5,565 nt of DNA, from the NCBI GenBank assembly GCA_030640765.1, contig DAOWIT010000088.1:1-5565 (forward strand), in the 5' to 3' direction. The position numbers were made by a program, and so were the translations under genes. Of the stretch, positions 1-5,564 are shown in pieces; positions within the stretch are counted from its first letter, which is position 1, and every line of letters begins with the position of its first letter. The notes beneath the pieces were generated by a model, which did not search any database, was not told the DNA's origin, and saw only the letters and a list, made by a program, of their open reading frames with translations. Origin of the DNA: Candidatus Latescibacterota bacterium (GTDB lineage Bacteria; Latescibacterota; MVCY01).

Positions 1-122
1 TCTCTGCGGATATGAGTCCGGACGATATGTTGGCATTCACCGAAGCAGAGGCAGAGAAAGGAAGTTTGAAAATTGAGAAAGGACACCAGTTAATTCAGCA
101 ATTTATTGGTTTGGAGGGATAG
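1..122 (+). CDS. C-terminal end of an ApgM-like / proposed homoserine kinase (5' end outside window)
   Basis: An open frame enters from the left edge (first full codon at 3) and stops with TAG at 120-122, giving 39 visible residues. The tail contains FTEAEAEKGSLKIEKGHQL followed by IQQFI. The pattern F-T-E-x4-K-G-x-L-x4-G-x2-L resembles, from memory, the C-terminus of cofactor-independent phosphoglycerate mutase ApgM and of the related bacterial branch proposed to act as homoserine kinase. That branch is known to lie beside hom, thrC and lysC, and lysC follows here, so a homoserine kinase role in threonine synthesis is the more attractive reading. No metal-binding or catalytic residues lie in the visible part. 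The stop codon and neighbourhood support a real gene. The family call rests on a short tail and is tentative. Confidence 0.5.
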   Translation, partial: SADMSPDDMLAFTEAEAEKGSLKIEKGHQLIQQFIGLEG

Positions 123-156
123 ATGATTGACTCGTAACAAGTCCCTAACCCTGATT

Positions 157-258
157 TCACCACAGAGACACGGAGAACACAGAGAGAAATAATTTTCAAA
201 ATAATCAGGTAATTATATGTTTGCTTTTCTCCGTGTCTTTGTGTCTCCGTGGTAGATT
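157..258. repeat. Imperfect inverted repeat (CACAGAGACACGGAG-type hairpin element)
   Basis: The left arm (about 159-189) begins ACCACAGAGACACGGAG. The right arm (about 223-253) read on the opposite strand begins ACCACGGAGACACAAAG. The arms match at roughly 25 of 31 positions with one gap and are separated by an A/T-rich loop of about 33 nt. The purine-rich arm type is a familiar dispersed repeat in many environmental bacterial genomes and is often mistranslated as TETQRHGE or CVLRVSVVK peptides; exactly those strings appear on the minus strand here. It fills most of the spacer between the ApgM-like gene and lysC. No U-tract follows the second arm, so it is not a typical rho-independent terminator. 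It may be a non-autonomous mobile or REP-like element. No transposase or clear target-site duplication is visible. Confidence 0.75.
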
Positions 259-284
259 TTAGACTTTTTACGAAAGGATCATAG

Positions 285-1496
285 ATGAGTCTGATAGTCC
301 AGAAATACGGAGGCACTTCGGTGGCTACGCCTGAGCTGATCAAAAGAACGGCCCTGCGGATTATCTCTATGAAGAAAAAGGGCCACGATGTAGTAGTAGT
401 GGTTTCTGCGATGGGTGACACCACCGACCAACTGTTTAATCTAGCGACTAAAATTACCGACCGGCCCAGCGGACGGGAACTGGATATGTTAGTCTCCTCT
501 GGGGAAAGGATAGCAATGGCCCTCTTGTCAATGGCCATAAACTCTATGGGATTTGCTGCTATTTCCTTTACTGGTTCCCAGAGTGGCATTGTGACCGACA
601 CCGTCCACACCAAGGCCAGAATTAAGGACATTCGCTCCCACCGGGTCCAAGAGGAGTTAAACAAGGGGAAAATAGTTGTAATAGCAGGGTTTCAAGGGGT
701 AAGTCCCGAACACGAGGTAACAACCCTGGGCAGAGGGGGTTCGGACACCACAGCAGTGGCGCTGGCTTACGCCCTGGGAGCTGAGCGGTGCGAGATTCTG
801 ACCGATGTCGATGGCATCTATACCGCTGACCCGCGGATTGTTCCCCGAGCAAGAAAATTGGATGTCATCTCTTACGATGAGATGCTTGAACTGGCCAGCT
901 CCGGGGCCAGGGTACTGCATACCCGCTCGGTGGAAATGGCCAAACAGTGTAAGGTACTGCTTCATGTTCGGTCCAGTTTCAACCAAAATCCAGGCACAAT
1001 AGTGAAAGAAGAGGAGAAACAGATGGAAGAGCTGTTGGTAAGAGGGATAGCCTACGACGATAGTGAGGCCAAGGTGACCATTCGGGAAGTCCCTGACCGT
1101 CCCGGTGTGGCAGCCAAAATATTTGGCGCTCTTGCCCAGGCTAATATCAATGTAGATATGATTATCCAGAATGTGAGCGACAGCGGCACCACCGATATGT
1201 CCTTCACTGTTCCTGAATCAGAACTGCTCCAGGCCTTGGGGTCTATTGAGAAATTGAAAAATGAGATGGAATTCAAAGATGTGGTAGCCGATAACGACAT
1301 CGCCAAGGTATCTGTCGTGGGACTGGGAATGCGCAGTCACTCCGGAGTGGCTGCCCAGATGTTCCAGGCCCTGGCAGAGAAAGGGATTAACATTGAAATG
1401 ATCAGCACTTCGGAGATAAAAATCTCCTGCGTGGTACGTAAATCTGAAGTAGAAGATGCAGTGAAGGCCCTACACAAAACCTTCGAACTGGAATAA
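285..1496 (+). CDS. lysC: Aspartate kinase, monofunctional, with two C-terminal ACT domains
   Basis: This 403-residue enzyme phosphorylates L-aspartate with ATP to 4-phospho-aspartate, the committed cytosolic step to lysine, threonine and methionine. The kinase domain spans about residues 1-235: KYGGTS at 7-12, SSGERIA at 71-77, GFQGV at 135-139, [16 protein letters not shown] at 146-161, [12 protein letters not shown] at 173-184 and [15 protein letters not shown] at 205-219. Two ACT regulatory domains follow. The first has [12 protein letters not shown] near 269-280 and [16 protein letters not shown] near 293-308, where related enzymes bind lysine and/or threonine. The second begins near 341. 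Length is normal for the Bacillus LysC / Corynebacterium type. The ATG at 285 has AAAGGA about 6 nt upstream and gives the expected N-terminus. asd begins 22 nt after the stop. No lysine riboswitch is visible in the short upstream spacer, so feedback is probably allosteric. An internal start at residue 247 is listed separately. Confidence 0.97.
   Translation: MSLIVQKYGGTSVATPELIKRTALRIISMKKKGHDVVVVVSAMGDTTDQLFNLATKITDRPSGRELDMLVSSGERIAMALLSMAINSMGFAAISFTGSQSGIVTDTVHTKARIKDIRSHRVQEELNKGKIVVIAGFQGVSPEHEVTTLGRGGSDTTAVALAYALGAERCEILTDVDGIYTADPRIVPRARKLDVISYDEMLELASSGARVLHTRSVEMAKQCKVLLHVRSSFNQNPGTIVKEEEKQMEELLVRGIAYDDSEAKVTIREVPDRPGVAAKIFGALAQANINVDMIIQNVSDSGTTDMSFTVPESELLQALGSIEKLKNEMEFKDVVADNDIAKVSVVGLGMRSHSGVAAQMFQALAEKGINIEMISTSEIKISCVVRKSEVEDAVKALHKTFELE
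1011..1025 (+). promoter_or_regulatory. Possible internal ribosome binding site and start for an aspartate kinase beta subunit
   Basis: GAGGAG at 1011-1016 sits 6 nt before ATG at 1023-1025, in frame with lysC at residue 247. Translation from here would yield a 157-residue protein made of the two ACT domains only (1023-1496). Bacillus subtilis LysC and Corynebacterium glutamicum aspartokinase are known to make such a beta subunit from an in-frame internal start at a comparable place, giving alpha2beta2 enzymes. The SD is also part of a run of Glu/Lys codons (KEEEKQ) in the interdomain linker, so it could be incidental. The use of this start is inference. Confidence 0.5.
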
Positions 1497-1502
1497 ACCG
1501 AC

Positions 1503-1521
1503 AGGAGGTTACAGAAATATG
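1503..1521 (+). promoter_or_regulatory. Ribosome binding site and start of asd
   Basis: AGGAGG at 1503-1508 precedes the ATG at 1519 by 10 nt, a little long but acceptable. The site lies wholly within the 22-nt spacer after the lysC stop, which supports one transcript for both genes. Confidence 0.8.
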
Positions 1522-2520
1522 GGGTATAATGTGGCTATCGTTGGTGCAACCGGAGCCGTCGGGCAGGTGATGAGGCAGATCCTGGAAGAAAGAGATTTCC
1601 CCGTGGCCAGATTGAGACTGCTGGCCTCAGCTCGCTCGCTGGGGAAAAGGTTCCCTTTTGAAGGAGAAGAGATCCCCGTAGAAGAACTGAAGGAGAGTTC
1701 TTTTCAGGGAATTGACATTGTACTCTCCTCAGCAGGCAGTGCAGTAAGCCGCTGGTTTGTCCCCTATGCGGTGAAGGTTGGAGCGGTGGTGATTGACAAC
1801 ACCAGTGCCTTCAGGATGGACCCGGAGACGCCGCTGGTGGTGCCGGAAGTAAACCCAGAGGAGATCAAGAGACATAAGGGGATCATCGCCAATCCTAACT
1901 GCTCCACTATTCAACTGGTGGTAGTGCTGAAGCCCTTGCACGATGCAGCTGGGGTCAAACGGGCGGTGATTTCCACCTACCAGGCGGTCTCTGGTGCTGG
2001 ACTCAAGGCCAGTTTTGAACTGAAGAGACAATCGCAGGCTGTGCTAAATGGTAAAAAGGCAGAAAATGAGGTGTTTCCTCATCAGATTGCGTTTAATGTG
2101 CTGCCTCAGATTCCCCAGAAAAACGCCTTTGGCCCCAATGGCTACACCGAGGAAGAGACAAAGATGATTAACGAGACCAAAAAGATAATGGGAGACCAAT
2201 CCATCGAACTCACGGCCACCTGCGTGCGGGTGCCGGTGTTTGTGGCCCACTCGGAGGCGGTGAACATAGAAACCCATAGAAAACTCACCGCCCAGCAGGC
2301 CAGAGAGATCCTTGCCGCTGCTCCTGGGGTGACCGTTCTGGACAACCCTGGCCGTCAGCTTTATCCCCTGGCTGTCGAGGCAGAGGGTAAAGACGATACC
2401 TTTGTGGGACGGATACGGGAGGATCTCTCCACCGAAAACGGGCTGGCTCTGTGGATTGTCTCTGATAATCTGCGTAAAGGAGCAGCATTGAATGCCGTTC
2501 AGATAGCTGAGCTTATATAA
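1519..2520 (+). CDS. asd: Aspartate-semialdehyde dehydrogenase
   Basis: This 333-residue cytosolic enzyme reduces 4-phospho-aspartate with NADPH to aspartate 4-semialdehyde, the branch point between the lysine/diaminopimelate route and homoserine. The N-terminal Rossmann fold shows VAIVGATGAVG at residues 5-15. The substrate-binding segment NTSAFRMDPETPLVVPEVN (94-112) is followed by NPNCSTIQLV with the catalytic Cys at 128. STYQAVSGAG (152-161) supplies the conserved Gln155. CVRVPVFVAHSE (235-246) carries Arg237 for substrate binding and His244 as the acid/base residue. All key residues are present and the length is typical. It follows lysC by 22 nt, so the product of one gene feeds the other. 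The ATG at 1519 gives the standard MxxNVAIVGATG start. No clear terminator follows the TAA. Confidence 0.97.
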   Translation: MGYNVAIVGATGAVGQVMRQILEERDFPVARLRLLASARSLGKRFPFEGEEIPVEELKESSFQGIDIVLSSAGSAVSRWFVPYAVKVGAVVIDNTSAFRMDPETPLVVPEVNPEEIKRHKGIIANPNCSTIQLVVVLKPLHDAAGVKRAVISTYQAVSGAGLKASFELKRQSQAVLNGKKAENEVFPHQIAFNVLPQIPQKNAFGPNGYTEEETKMINETKKIMGDQSIELTATCVRVPVFVAHSEAVNIETHRKLTAQQAREILAAAPGVTVLDNPGRQLYPLAVEAEGKDDTFVGRIREDLSTENGLALWIVSDNLRKGAALNAVQIAELI

Positions 2521-2884
2521 GTAACTGTTTAGTAGAGCAATACCTTATTTTTTAATTTAAGATGAATATTTTTTGCATTTTTTGATAGATTTTACTTGAC
2601 ATCTTTCCCCTTCTGTTTTATCTTAAGCTAAAGTAGTTTTTGAGGCTTCGGAAGTATTGAAGAATAAGCAAGGATTTTCCCCTTTGGAAAAAGCTTTACC
2701 TTTCGTGGGGGAAAGTGATTTCAAGATATGGAGGTCTGGCAAAGAATATCGAAGAGACAACATAAGAGCAACCAGAATTTTTAAAAACAGGAGGGAAATC
2801 ATGTAGTGGTTTTAAGGAGGCATAATCGTATCGGAGAATGGTTTGATAGTAAGCCGCTAAATAGTTTGTTAAAGGAGGTTGTAA
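2521..2884. other. Non-coding gap between asd and the HU gene
   Basis: These 364 bases hold no convincing gene. The first 75 or so are A/T-rich and show no good hairpin terminator for asd. A sigma70-type promoter lies at 2596-2624, followed by a leader of about 250 nt. The leader contains a weak hairpin, pairing 2676-2682 (TTTCCCC) with 2708-2714 (GGGGAAA), which a G-U and an A-U pair can extend to 9 bp. It also contains SD motifs at 2789-2795 and 2814-2820 in addition to the true one before the HU start. Short open frames occur but none has both a good SD and a recognisable product. I recognise no known riboswitch class. Confidence 0.6.
2596..2624 (+). promoter_or_regulatory. Predicted sigma70-type promoter for the HU gene
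   Basis: A perfect -35 TTGACA at 2596-2601 is separated by 17 bp from a -10 TATCTT at 2619-2624 (4 of 6 consensus bases). Transcription would begin near 2631, leaving a leader of about 250 nt before the HU start. The spacing and the perfect -35 make this the best promoter candidate in the gap. Confidence 0.6.
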
Positions 2885-2887
2885 ATG
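2871..2887 (+). promoter_or_regulatory. Strong ribosome binding site fixing the HU start
   Basis: AAAGGAGGT at 2871-2879 is near-complete anti-SD complementarity and lies 5 nt before the ATG at 2885. It decides between the HU frame and an overlapping frame that starts upstream with GTG at 2806. Confidence 0.9.
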
Positions 2888-3178
2888 ACTACTACCAAGA
2901 AGGATTTGACCCAAAGAGTAAGTGCTATCGCAGGCAGGAAAAAGAGCGATGTTGCCCCGGTAGTGGACGCATTATTCACTGCCATGCGGGAGACTATGTG
3001 TGATGGTAATCGGATTGAAATCAGAGGCTTTGGCGTCTTTGAGGTGAAGAAGACCAAACCCAAACCGGCAGCAAGGAATCCCAGAACTGGTGAGATTATT
3101 TATGTACCTGCCCGGAGAAAGACCCATTTCAAACCGGGGAAACTCCTCAAAGAGGTTCTTCACCGGCCACTAGAATAA
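2885..3178 (+). CDS. HU/IHF family DNA-binding protein
   Basis: This 97-residue basic protein is a member of the HU/IHF nucleoid family, which dimerises and bends DNA. The N-terminal helical dimerisation part covers about residues 5-40 (KKDLTQRVSAIAGRKKSD, then the second helix). The beta-arm region begins with IEIRGFGVFEV (45-55) and contains ARNPRTGE (63-70), whose Pro66 at the arm tip is the residue that wedges between base pairs in this family. The end, HFKPGKLLKEVL (81-92), is the conserved C-terminal helix. Length is slightly above the usual 90-95. It could be a general HU or an IHF-like partner; one gene alone cannot settle this. It appears to be a single-gene unit with its own promoter, a strong SD and a terminator hairpin about 30 nt past the stop. 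Confidence 0.95.
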   Translation: MTTTKKDLTQRVSAIAGRKKSDVAPVVDALFTAMRETMCDGNRIEIRGFGVFEVKKTKPKPAARNPRTGEIIYVPARRKTHFKPGKLLKEVLHRPLE

Positions 3179-3209
3179 CTTTATCAAGAATAGGACGACT
3201 CCTGTTTTG

Positions 3210-3248
3210 AGAAGGTGCACTCACAACTCCAGGGTGCACCTTCTTTCT
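3210..3248 (+). terminator. Hairpin terminator after the HU gene
   Basis: AGAAGGTGCAC at 3210-3220 pairs perfectly with GTGCACCTTCT at 3234-3244, an 11-bp stem with a 13-nt loop; a G-U pair can extend its base. The following run is short and mixed (TTCT), so the U-tract is weak. It lies 31 nt after the HU stop and before the next promoter, as expected of a terminator separating two units. Because the stem is symmetrical it might also act weakly on the other strand. Confidence 0.75.
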
Positions 3249-3361
3249 ATCGACACTCGCTCCTGTAATTGATAGCCTTGATAAAGCGAAAACTATTGAG
3301 TCAATGTCCGGATGTTCGTAGAGTTAGATTTTTGACTAACTTCCTGAGACTACAAAAATGC

Positions 3362-3390
3362 TTGCTTCCCGGGAGAGAGTTTGTTATATT
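3362..3390 (+). promoter_or_regulatory. Predicted extended -10 promoter for the oxidoreductase operon
   Basis: The -10 TATATT at 3385-3390 (5 of 6) is preceded by TGT, forming an extended -10 element. A poor -35, TTGCTT at 3362-3367, lies 17 bp upstream. The start of transcription would be near 3397, about 36 nt before the ferredoxin gene. The spacer contains the perfect 8-bp palindrome TCCCGGGA at 3367-3374, and a small dyad (AGTTAG 3322-3327 / CTAACT 3336-3341) lies upstream. Either could be a regulator site, but nothing proves it. Confidence 0.55.
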
Positions 3391-3432
3391 ATGTAGTTTC
3401 AAAGGAAAATCGGAAGACCTAAGGGTATAGAG

Positions 3433-3633
3433 ATGGGCATCTGCATAAACAAAGAATGGTGCAAAGGTTGTGGGCTTTGCGTCGCTTTCTGTCCATTAGA
3501 ATTGATCTCTATTTCTACAGAGCTTAACTCCAAGGGATACCATCCAGCGGTGGTGGACGATGAGAGTGCCTGCCACGGCTGTCAGAATTGCGCACTGGTC
3601 TGTCCTGATCTGGCAATTACCATTGAGCAGTAA
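3433..3633 (+). CDS. 2-oxoacid:ferredoxin oxidoreductase delta subunit, 2x[4Fe-4S] ferredoxin
   Basis: This 66-residue protein carries two complete CxxCxxCxxxC(P) motifs: C10, C13, C16, C20-P, and C47, C50, C53, C57-P. Each set should bind a [4Fe-4S] cluster. Small dicluster proteins in this position act as the delta subunit (KorD/VorD/PorD type) that carries electrons from the catalytic core to external ferredoxin. The linker between motifs (residues 21-46) is a little longer than in clostridial ferredoxins, which is common for these subunits. The start ATG at 3433 has only a modest upstream AAGGG at 3421-3425. The alpha subunit gene begins 14 nt after the stop, supporting one operon. It is the first gene after a predicted promoter. 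Confidence 0.9.
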   Translation: MGICINKEWCKGCGLCVAFCPLELISISTELNSKGYHPAVVDDESACHGCQNCALVCPDLAITIEQ

Positions 3634-3650
3634 AGGAGGGAAGTTTTTTG
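3632..3650 (+). promoter_or_regulatory. Ribosome binding site and TTG start of the alpha subunit
   Basis: AAAGGAGGG at 3632-3640 overlaps the ferredoxin stop codon and lies 7 nt before TTG at 3648-3650. The first in-frame ATG, at 3666, is 25 nt from this SD, too far for it. The TTG start yields MDKRVLMRGNDAIAEAA, matching the family N-terminus I remember (M-x-K-x-L-M-x-G-N-x-A-I-A-E-A-A), so TTG is preferred. Confidence 0.8.
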
Positions 3651-4694
3651 GACAAGAGAGTATTAATGAGGGGCAACGACGCGATTGCTGAGGCAGCGAT
3701 TCGTTCAGGCTGTCGTTATTATTTCGGATATCCCATAACACCCCAGAATGAGCTTACTGCCTATATGGCCAAGAGGATGCCAGAGGTAAAGGGGACATTT
3801 ATTCAGGCAGAGAGCGAGATTGCAGCTATAAATATGGTCTACGGTGCTGCCTCTGCTGGCCAGCGGGCAATGACCTCTTCTTCTGGCCCGGGTATCAGTC
3901 TAAAACAGGAGGGTATCTCCTACTTAGCCGGCGCAGAACTGCCTTGCTTTTACGCCAGTGTTGTCCGAGGTGGACCCGGATTGGGGAATATCGCCCCGGC
4001 ACAGTCGGACTACTTCCAGGCTACCAGAGGCGGAGGGCACGGTGACTACCGGGTGATCGTGCTTGCCCCCAACAGTGTCCAGGAGATGGCTGACCTCACC
4101 ATGCTGGGATTTCATCTGGCCGACAAATACCGCAACCCGGCTATGGTTTTAGCCGATGCTATCCTGGGACAAATGCTTGAGCCTATGGAATTTAAAACAC
4201 CCCACTTCTCTCCTCTGCCCTCCAAAGATTGGACGGTGGGAAATATGGAAGGCCGTCCCCCTCGACTGATCACTTCTCTATTTCTGGGAGAGGGCAAACT
4301 GGAGAAGCACAATCTGGAGCTTAAGGAGAAGTACGAGAAAATCCAGGCCGAAGAGGTGCGCTGGGAGGATATTATGCTGGACGATACTCAAATTGCCCTC
4401 GTTGCGTACGGCACTTGTGCTCGCATAGCTCGATGGGCAGTTATCCAGGGACGAGCCCAGGGTGTGAAAATCGGACTTTGCCGCCCCATCACCCTCTGGC
4501 CCTTTCCCTCTGAGTTTGTAGGTCAGCTTTCAAAGAATGTGAGAAACATCCTGGTGGTAGAGATGAGCTTGGGACAGATGGTTGAGGATGTCAGGCTAGC
4601 GGTGAACGGCAGGTGTGAGGTTCAGTTGTATGGCAGGACGGGTGGGGGGATTCCCACCGTAGAGGAAATACTGAAAAGGGTGAGCCGACTTTAA
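3648..4694 (+). CDS. vorB: 2-oxoacid:ferredoxin oxidoreductase alpha subunit (VorB/KorA type)
   Basis: This 348-residue subunit belongs to the enzymes that oxidatively decarboxylate a 2-oxoacid with CoA, giving acyl-CoA, CO2 and reduced ferredoxin. Domain I (about 5-185) has GNDAIAEAAIRSGCRYYFGYPITPQNE (9-35, including the YPITP motif), QAESEIAAINMVYGAASAG (53-71), SSSGPGISLKQEGISYLAGAELP (77-99) and RGGPGLGNIAPAQSDYFQATRGGGHGDYR (107-135). Domain II (about 248-348) has ALVAYGTCARIA (250-261), CRPITLWPFPSE (278-289), VVEMSLGQMVEDVR (303-316) and GRTGGGIPT (329-337). The PITPQNE and GGHGDYR patterns resemble proteins usually annotated VorB (3-methyl-2-oxobutanoate, branched-chain oxoacids). 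KorA (2-oxoglutarate) is the main alternative; substrate cannot be read reliably from sequence. It starts with TTG, 14 nt after the ferredoxin gene. The beta subunit begins 123 nt downstream, an unusually wide gap. Confidence 0.92.
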   Translation: MDKRVLMRGNDAIAEAAIRSGCRYYFGYPITPQNELTAYMAKRMPEVKGTFIQAESEIAAINMVYGAASAGQRAMTSSSGPGISLKQEGISYLAGAELPCFYASVVRGGPGLGNIAPAQSDYFQATRGGGHGDYRVIVLAPNSVQEMADLTMLGFHLADKYRNPAMVLADAILGQMLEPMEFKTPHFSPLPSKDWTVGNMEGRPPRLITSLFLGEGKLEKHNLELKEKYEKIQAEEVRWEDIMLDDTQIALVAYGTCARIARWAVIQGRAQGVKIGLCRPITLWPFPSEFVGQLSKNVRNILVVEMSLGQMVEDVRLAVNGRCEVQLYGRTGGGIPTVEEILKRVSRL

Positions 4695-4710
4695 ACATTG
4701 AGATAGATAA

Positions 4711-4733
4711 ATTTAGACAGAATCTGTTTAAAT
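4711..4733. repeat. 23-bp near-perfect palindrome in the alpha/beta intergenic gap
   Basis: The left arm ATTTAGACAGA (4711-4721) and right arm TCTGTTTAAAT (4723-4733) are complementary at 10 of 11 positions around a single central A; the exception is G4716 opposite T4728. No U-tract follows, and as RNA the hairpin would have a tight 3-nt loop and mostly A-U pairs. The shape is that of a DNA operator for a dimeric regulator. It could also be an mRNA-processing or stability element. Its function is inference. Confidence 0.6.
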
Positions 4734-4817
4734 CAATACAGCAAGAGTTTTATGGGATGTTACGATGATATCACTGTAGATGGATAACCAGCTAAGGCGG
4801 AAAGTACGGAGAGACCA

Positions 4818-5564
4818 ATGGCAAAGGTGTTCAGGAAGCCAGTGAGCTTCAAGGATGTGTCTACCAATTACTGTCCCGGGTGTGGTCACGGGATAATCCA
4901 GCGGGTAGTAGCTGAGGTAGTGGATGAGATGGGTATCCGTGAGCGAACTATAGGGTTTGCGCCGGTGGGCTGTGCTATCTATCTGGACCTTTATTTGGAT
5001 TTTGATATGGTTCAGCCGGCTCATGGGCGGACCCCGGCAGTGGCCACTGGTTTGAAGCGTGTCCTACCTGATCATATTATCCTCGGCTACGAAGGCGATG
5101 GCGGGCTGACTGCCATCGGAACTGCCGAGGTGATTCACGCCGCCAACCGGAGTGAGAATATTACTATCATCTTCGTCAATAATGCGGTTTACGGGATGAC
5201 CGGAGGTCAGATGGCACCGACCACCCTACTCAGCCAGAAGACAGCCACCACTCCCTTGGGCAGAGACCTTAAGCGGGATGGCTATCCGCTTCGTCTGTGT
5301 GAGCTTCTGGCCACTTTAGACGGTTCTGCCTACTTAGTGCGCACCGCAGTGAGCTCTCCGGCGAATGTGAGGAAGACCAAAAAGGCCATCCGCAGGGCAA
5401 TTGAGGTCCAGATGGAGGGGTTGGGGTTCTCAATGGTAGAGGTGCTCTCACCCTGTCCGATTAACTGGGGCCTCACCCCGGTGGAGGCAATGAAGTGGAT
5501 CGATGAGAAGATGATCCCCTACTTTCCCTTGGGGGAATTTAAGAGCCCGAATTCACAGGAATAA
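4818..5564 (+). CDS. 2-oxoacid:ferredoxin oxidoreductase beta subunit (thiamine pyrophosphate-binding)
   Basis: This 248-residue subunit carries the thiamine pyrophosphate site and one [4Fe-4S] cluster of the oxidoreductase. The cluster ligands expected for this family are present: C19 and C22 (YCPGCGHG, 18-25), C52 (PVGCA, 49-53) and C213 (SPCPINWG, 211-218). The TPP/Mg motif is GDGG at 93-96, ending with NN at 121-122, followed by VYGMTGGQMAPTT (124-136), typical of KorB/VorA-type beta chains. TATTPLGRD (142-150) follows. Length and architecture are normal and the gene is complete, with TAA at 5562-5564. The ATG at 4818 has GGAG at 4808-4811, 6 nt upstream. The symbol is left blank because naming conventions differ (KorB, or VorA when paired with VorB). 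The gamma subunit needed to complete the enzyme should follow directly. Confidence 0.95.
   Translation: MAKVFRKPVSFKDVSTNYCPGCGHGIIQRVVAEVVDEMGIRERTIGFAPVGCAIYLDLYLDFDMVQPAHGRTPAVATGLKRVLPDHIILGYEGDGGLTAIGTAEVIHAANRSENITIIFVNNAVYGMTGGQMAPTTLLSQKTATTPLGRDLKRDGYPLRLCELLATLDGSAYLVRTAVSSPANVRKTKKAIRRAIEVQMEGLGFSMVEVLSPCPINWGLTPVEAMKWIDEKMIPYFPLGEFKSPNSQE

Noticed and set aside
123..284. Lysine riboswitch upstream of lysC
   Set aside because: The spacer is only 162 nt and mostly filled by the simple two-arm repeat. It lacks room and the multi-helix core of the lysine riboswitch.
95..664. A 189-codon minus-strand open frame across the hairpin repeat and the 5' part of lysC
   Set aside because: It is antisense to well-supported lysC, and its C-terminal part is the translated repeat (TETQRHGE, CVLRVSVVK), a known source of false genes. 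No SD or protein family supports it.
2728..2784. An 18-codon basic open frame (starts MEVWQRISK) in the HU leader
   Set aside because: No good SD at proper distance and nothing recognisable in the peptide; too short to support.
2696..2914. 72-codon minus-strand frame in the HU leader
   Set aside because: No recognisable domain and no clear SD, and it runs antisense into the HU start; most likely chance.
2806..3003. GTG-started 65-codon frame overlapping the start of the HU gene
   Set aside because: More than half overlaps the HU gene in another frame, and the composition is not protein-like. The strong SD at 2871-2879 belongs to the HU ATG.
3247..3275. CTATC / GATAG inverted repeat after the HU terminator
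   Set aside because: Only 5 bp with a long loop; expected by chance.
4711..4733. Rho-independent terminator after the alpha subunit
   Set aside because: The dyad is A/T-rich with a minimal loop and is not followed by a U-run. An operator or processing site is likelier.
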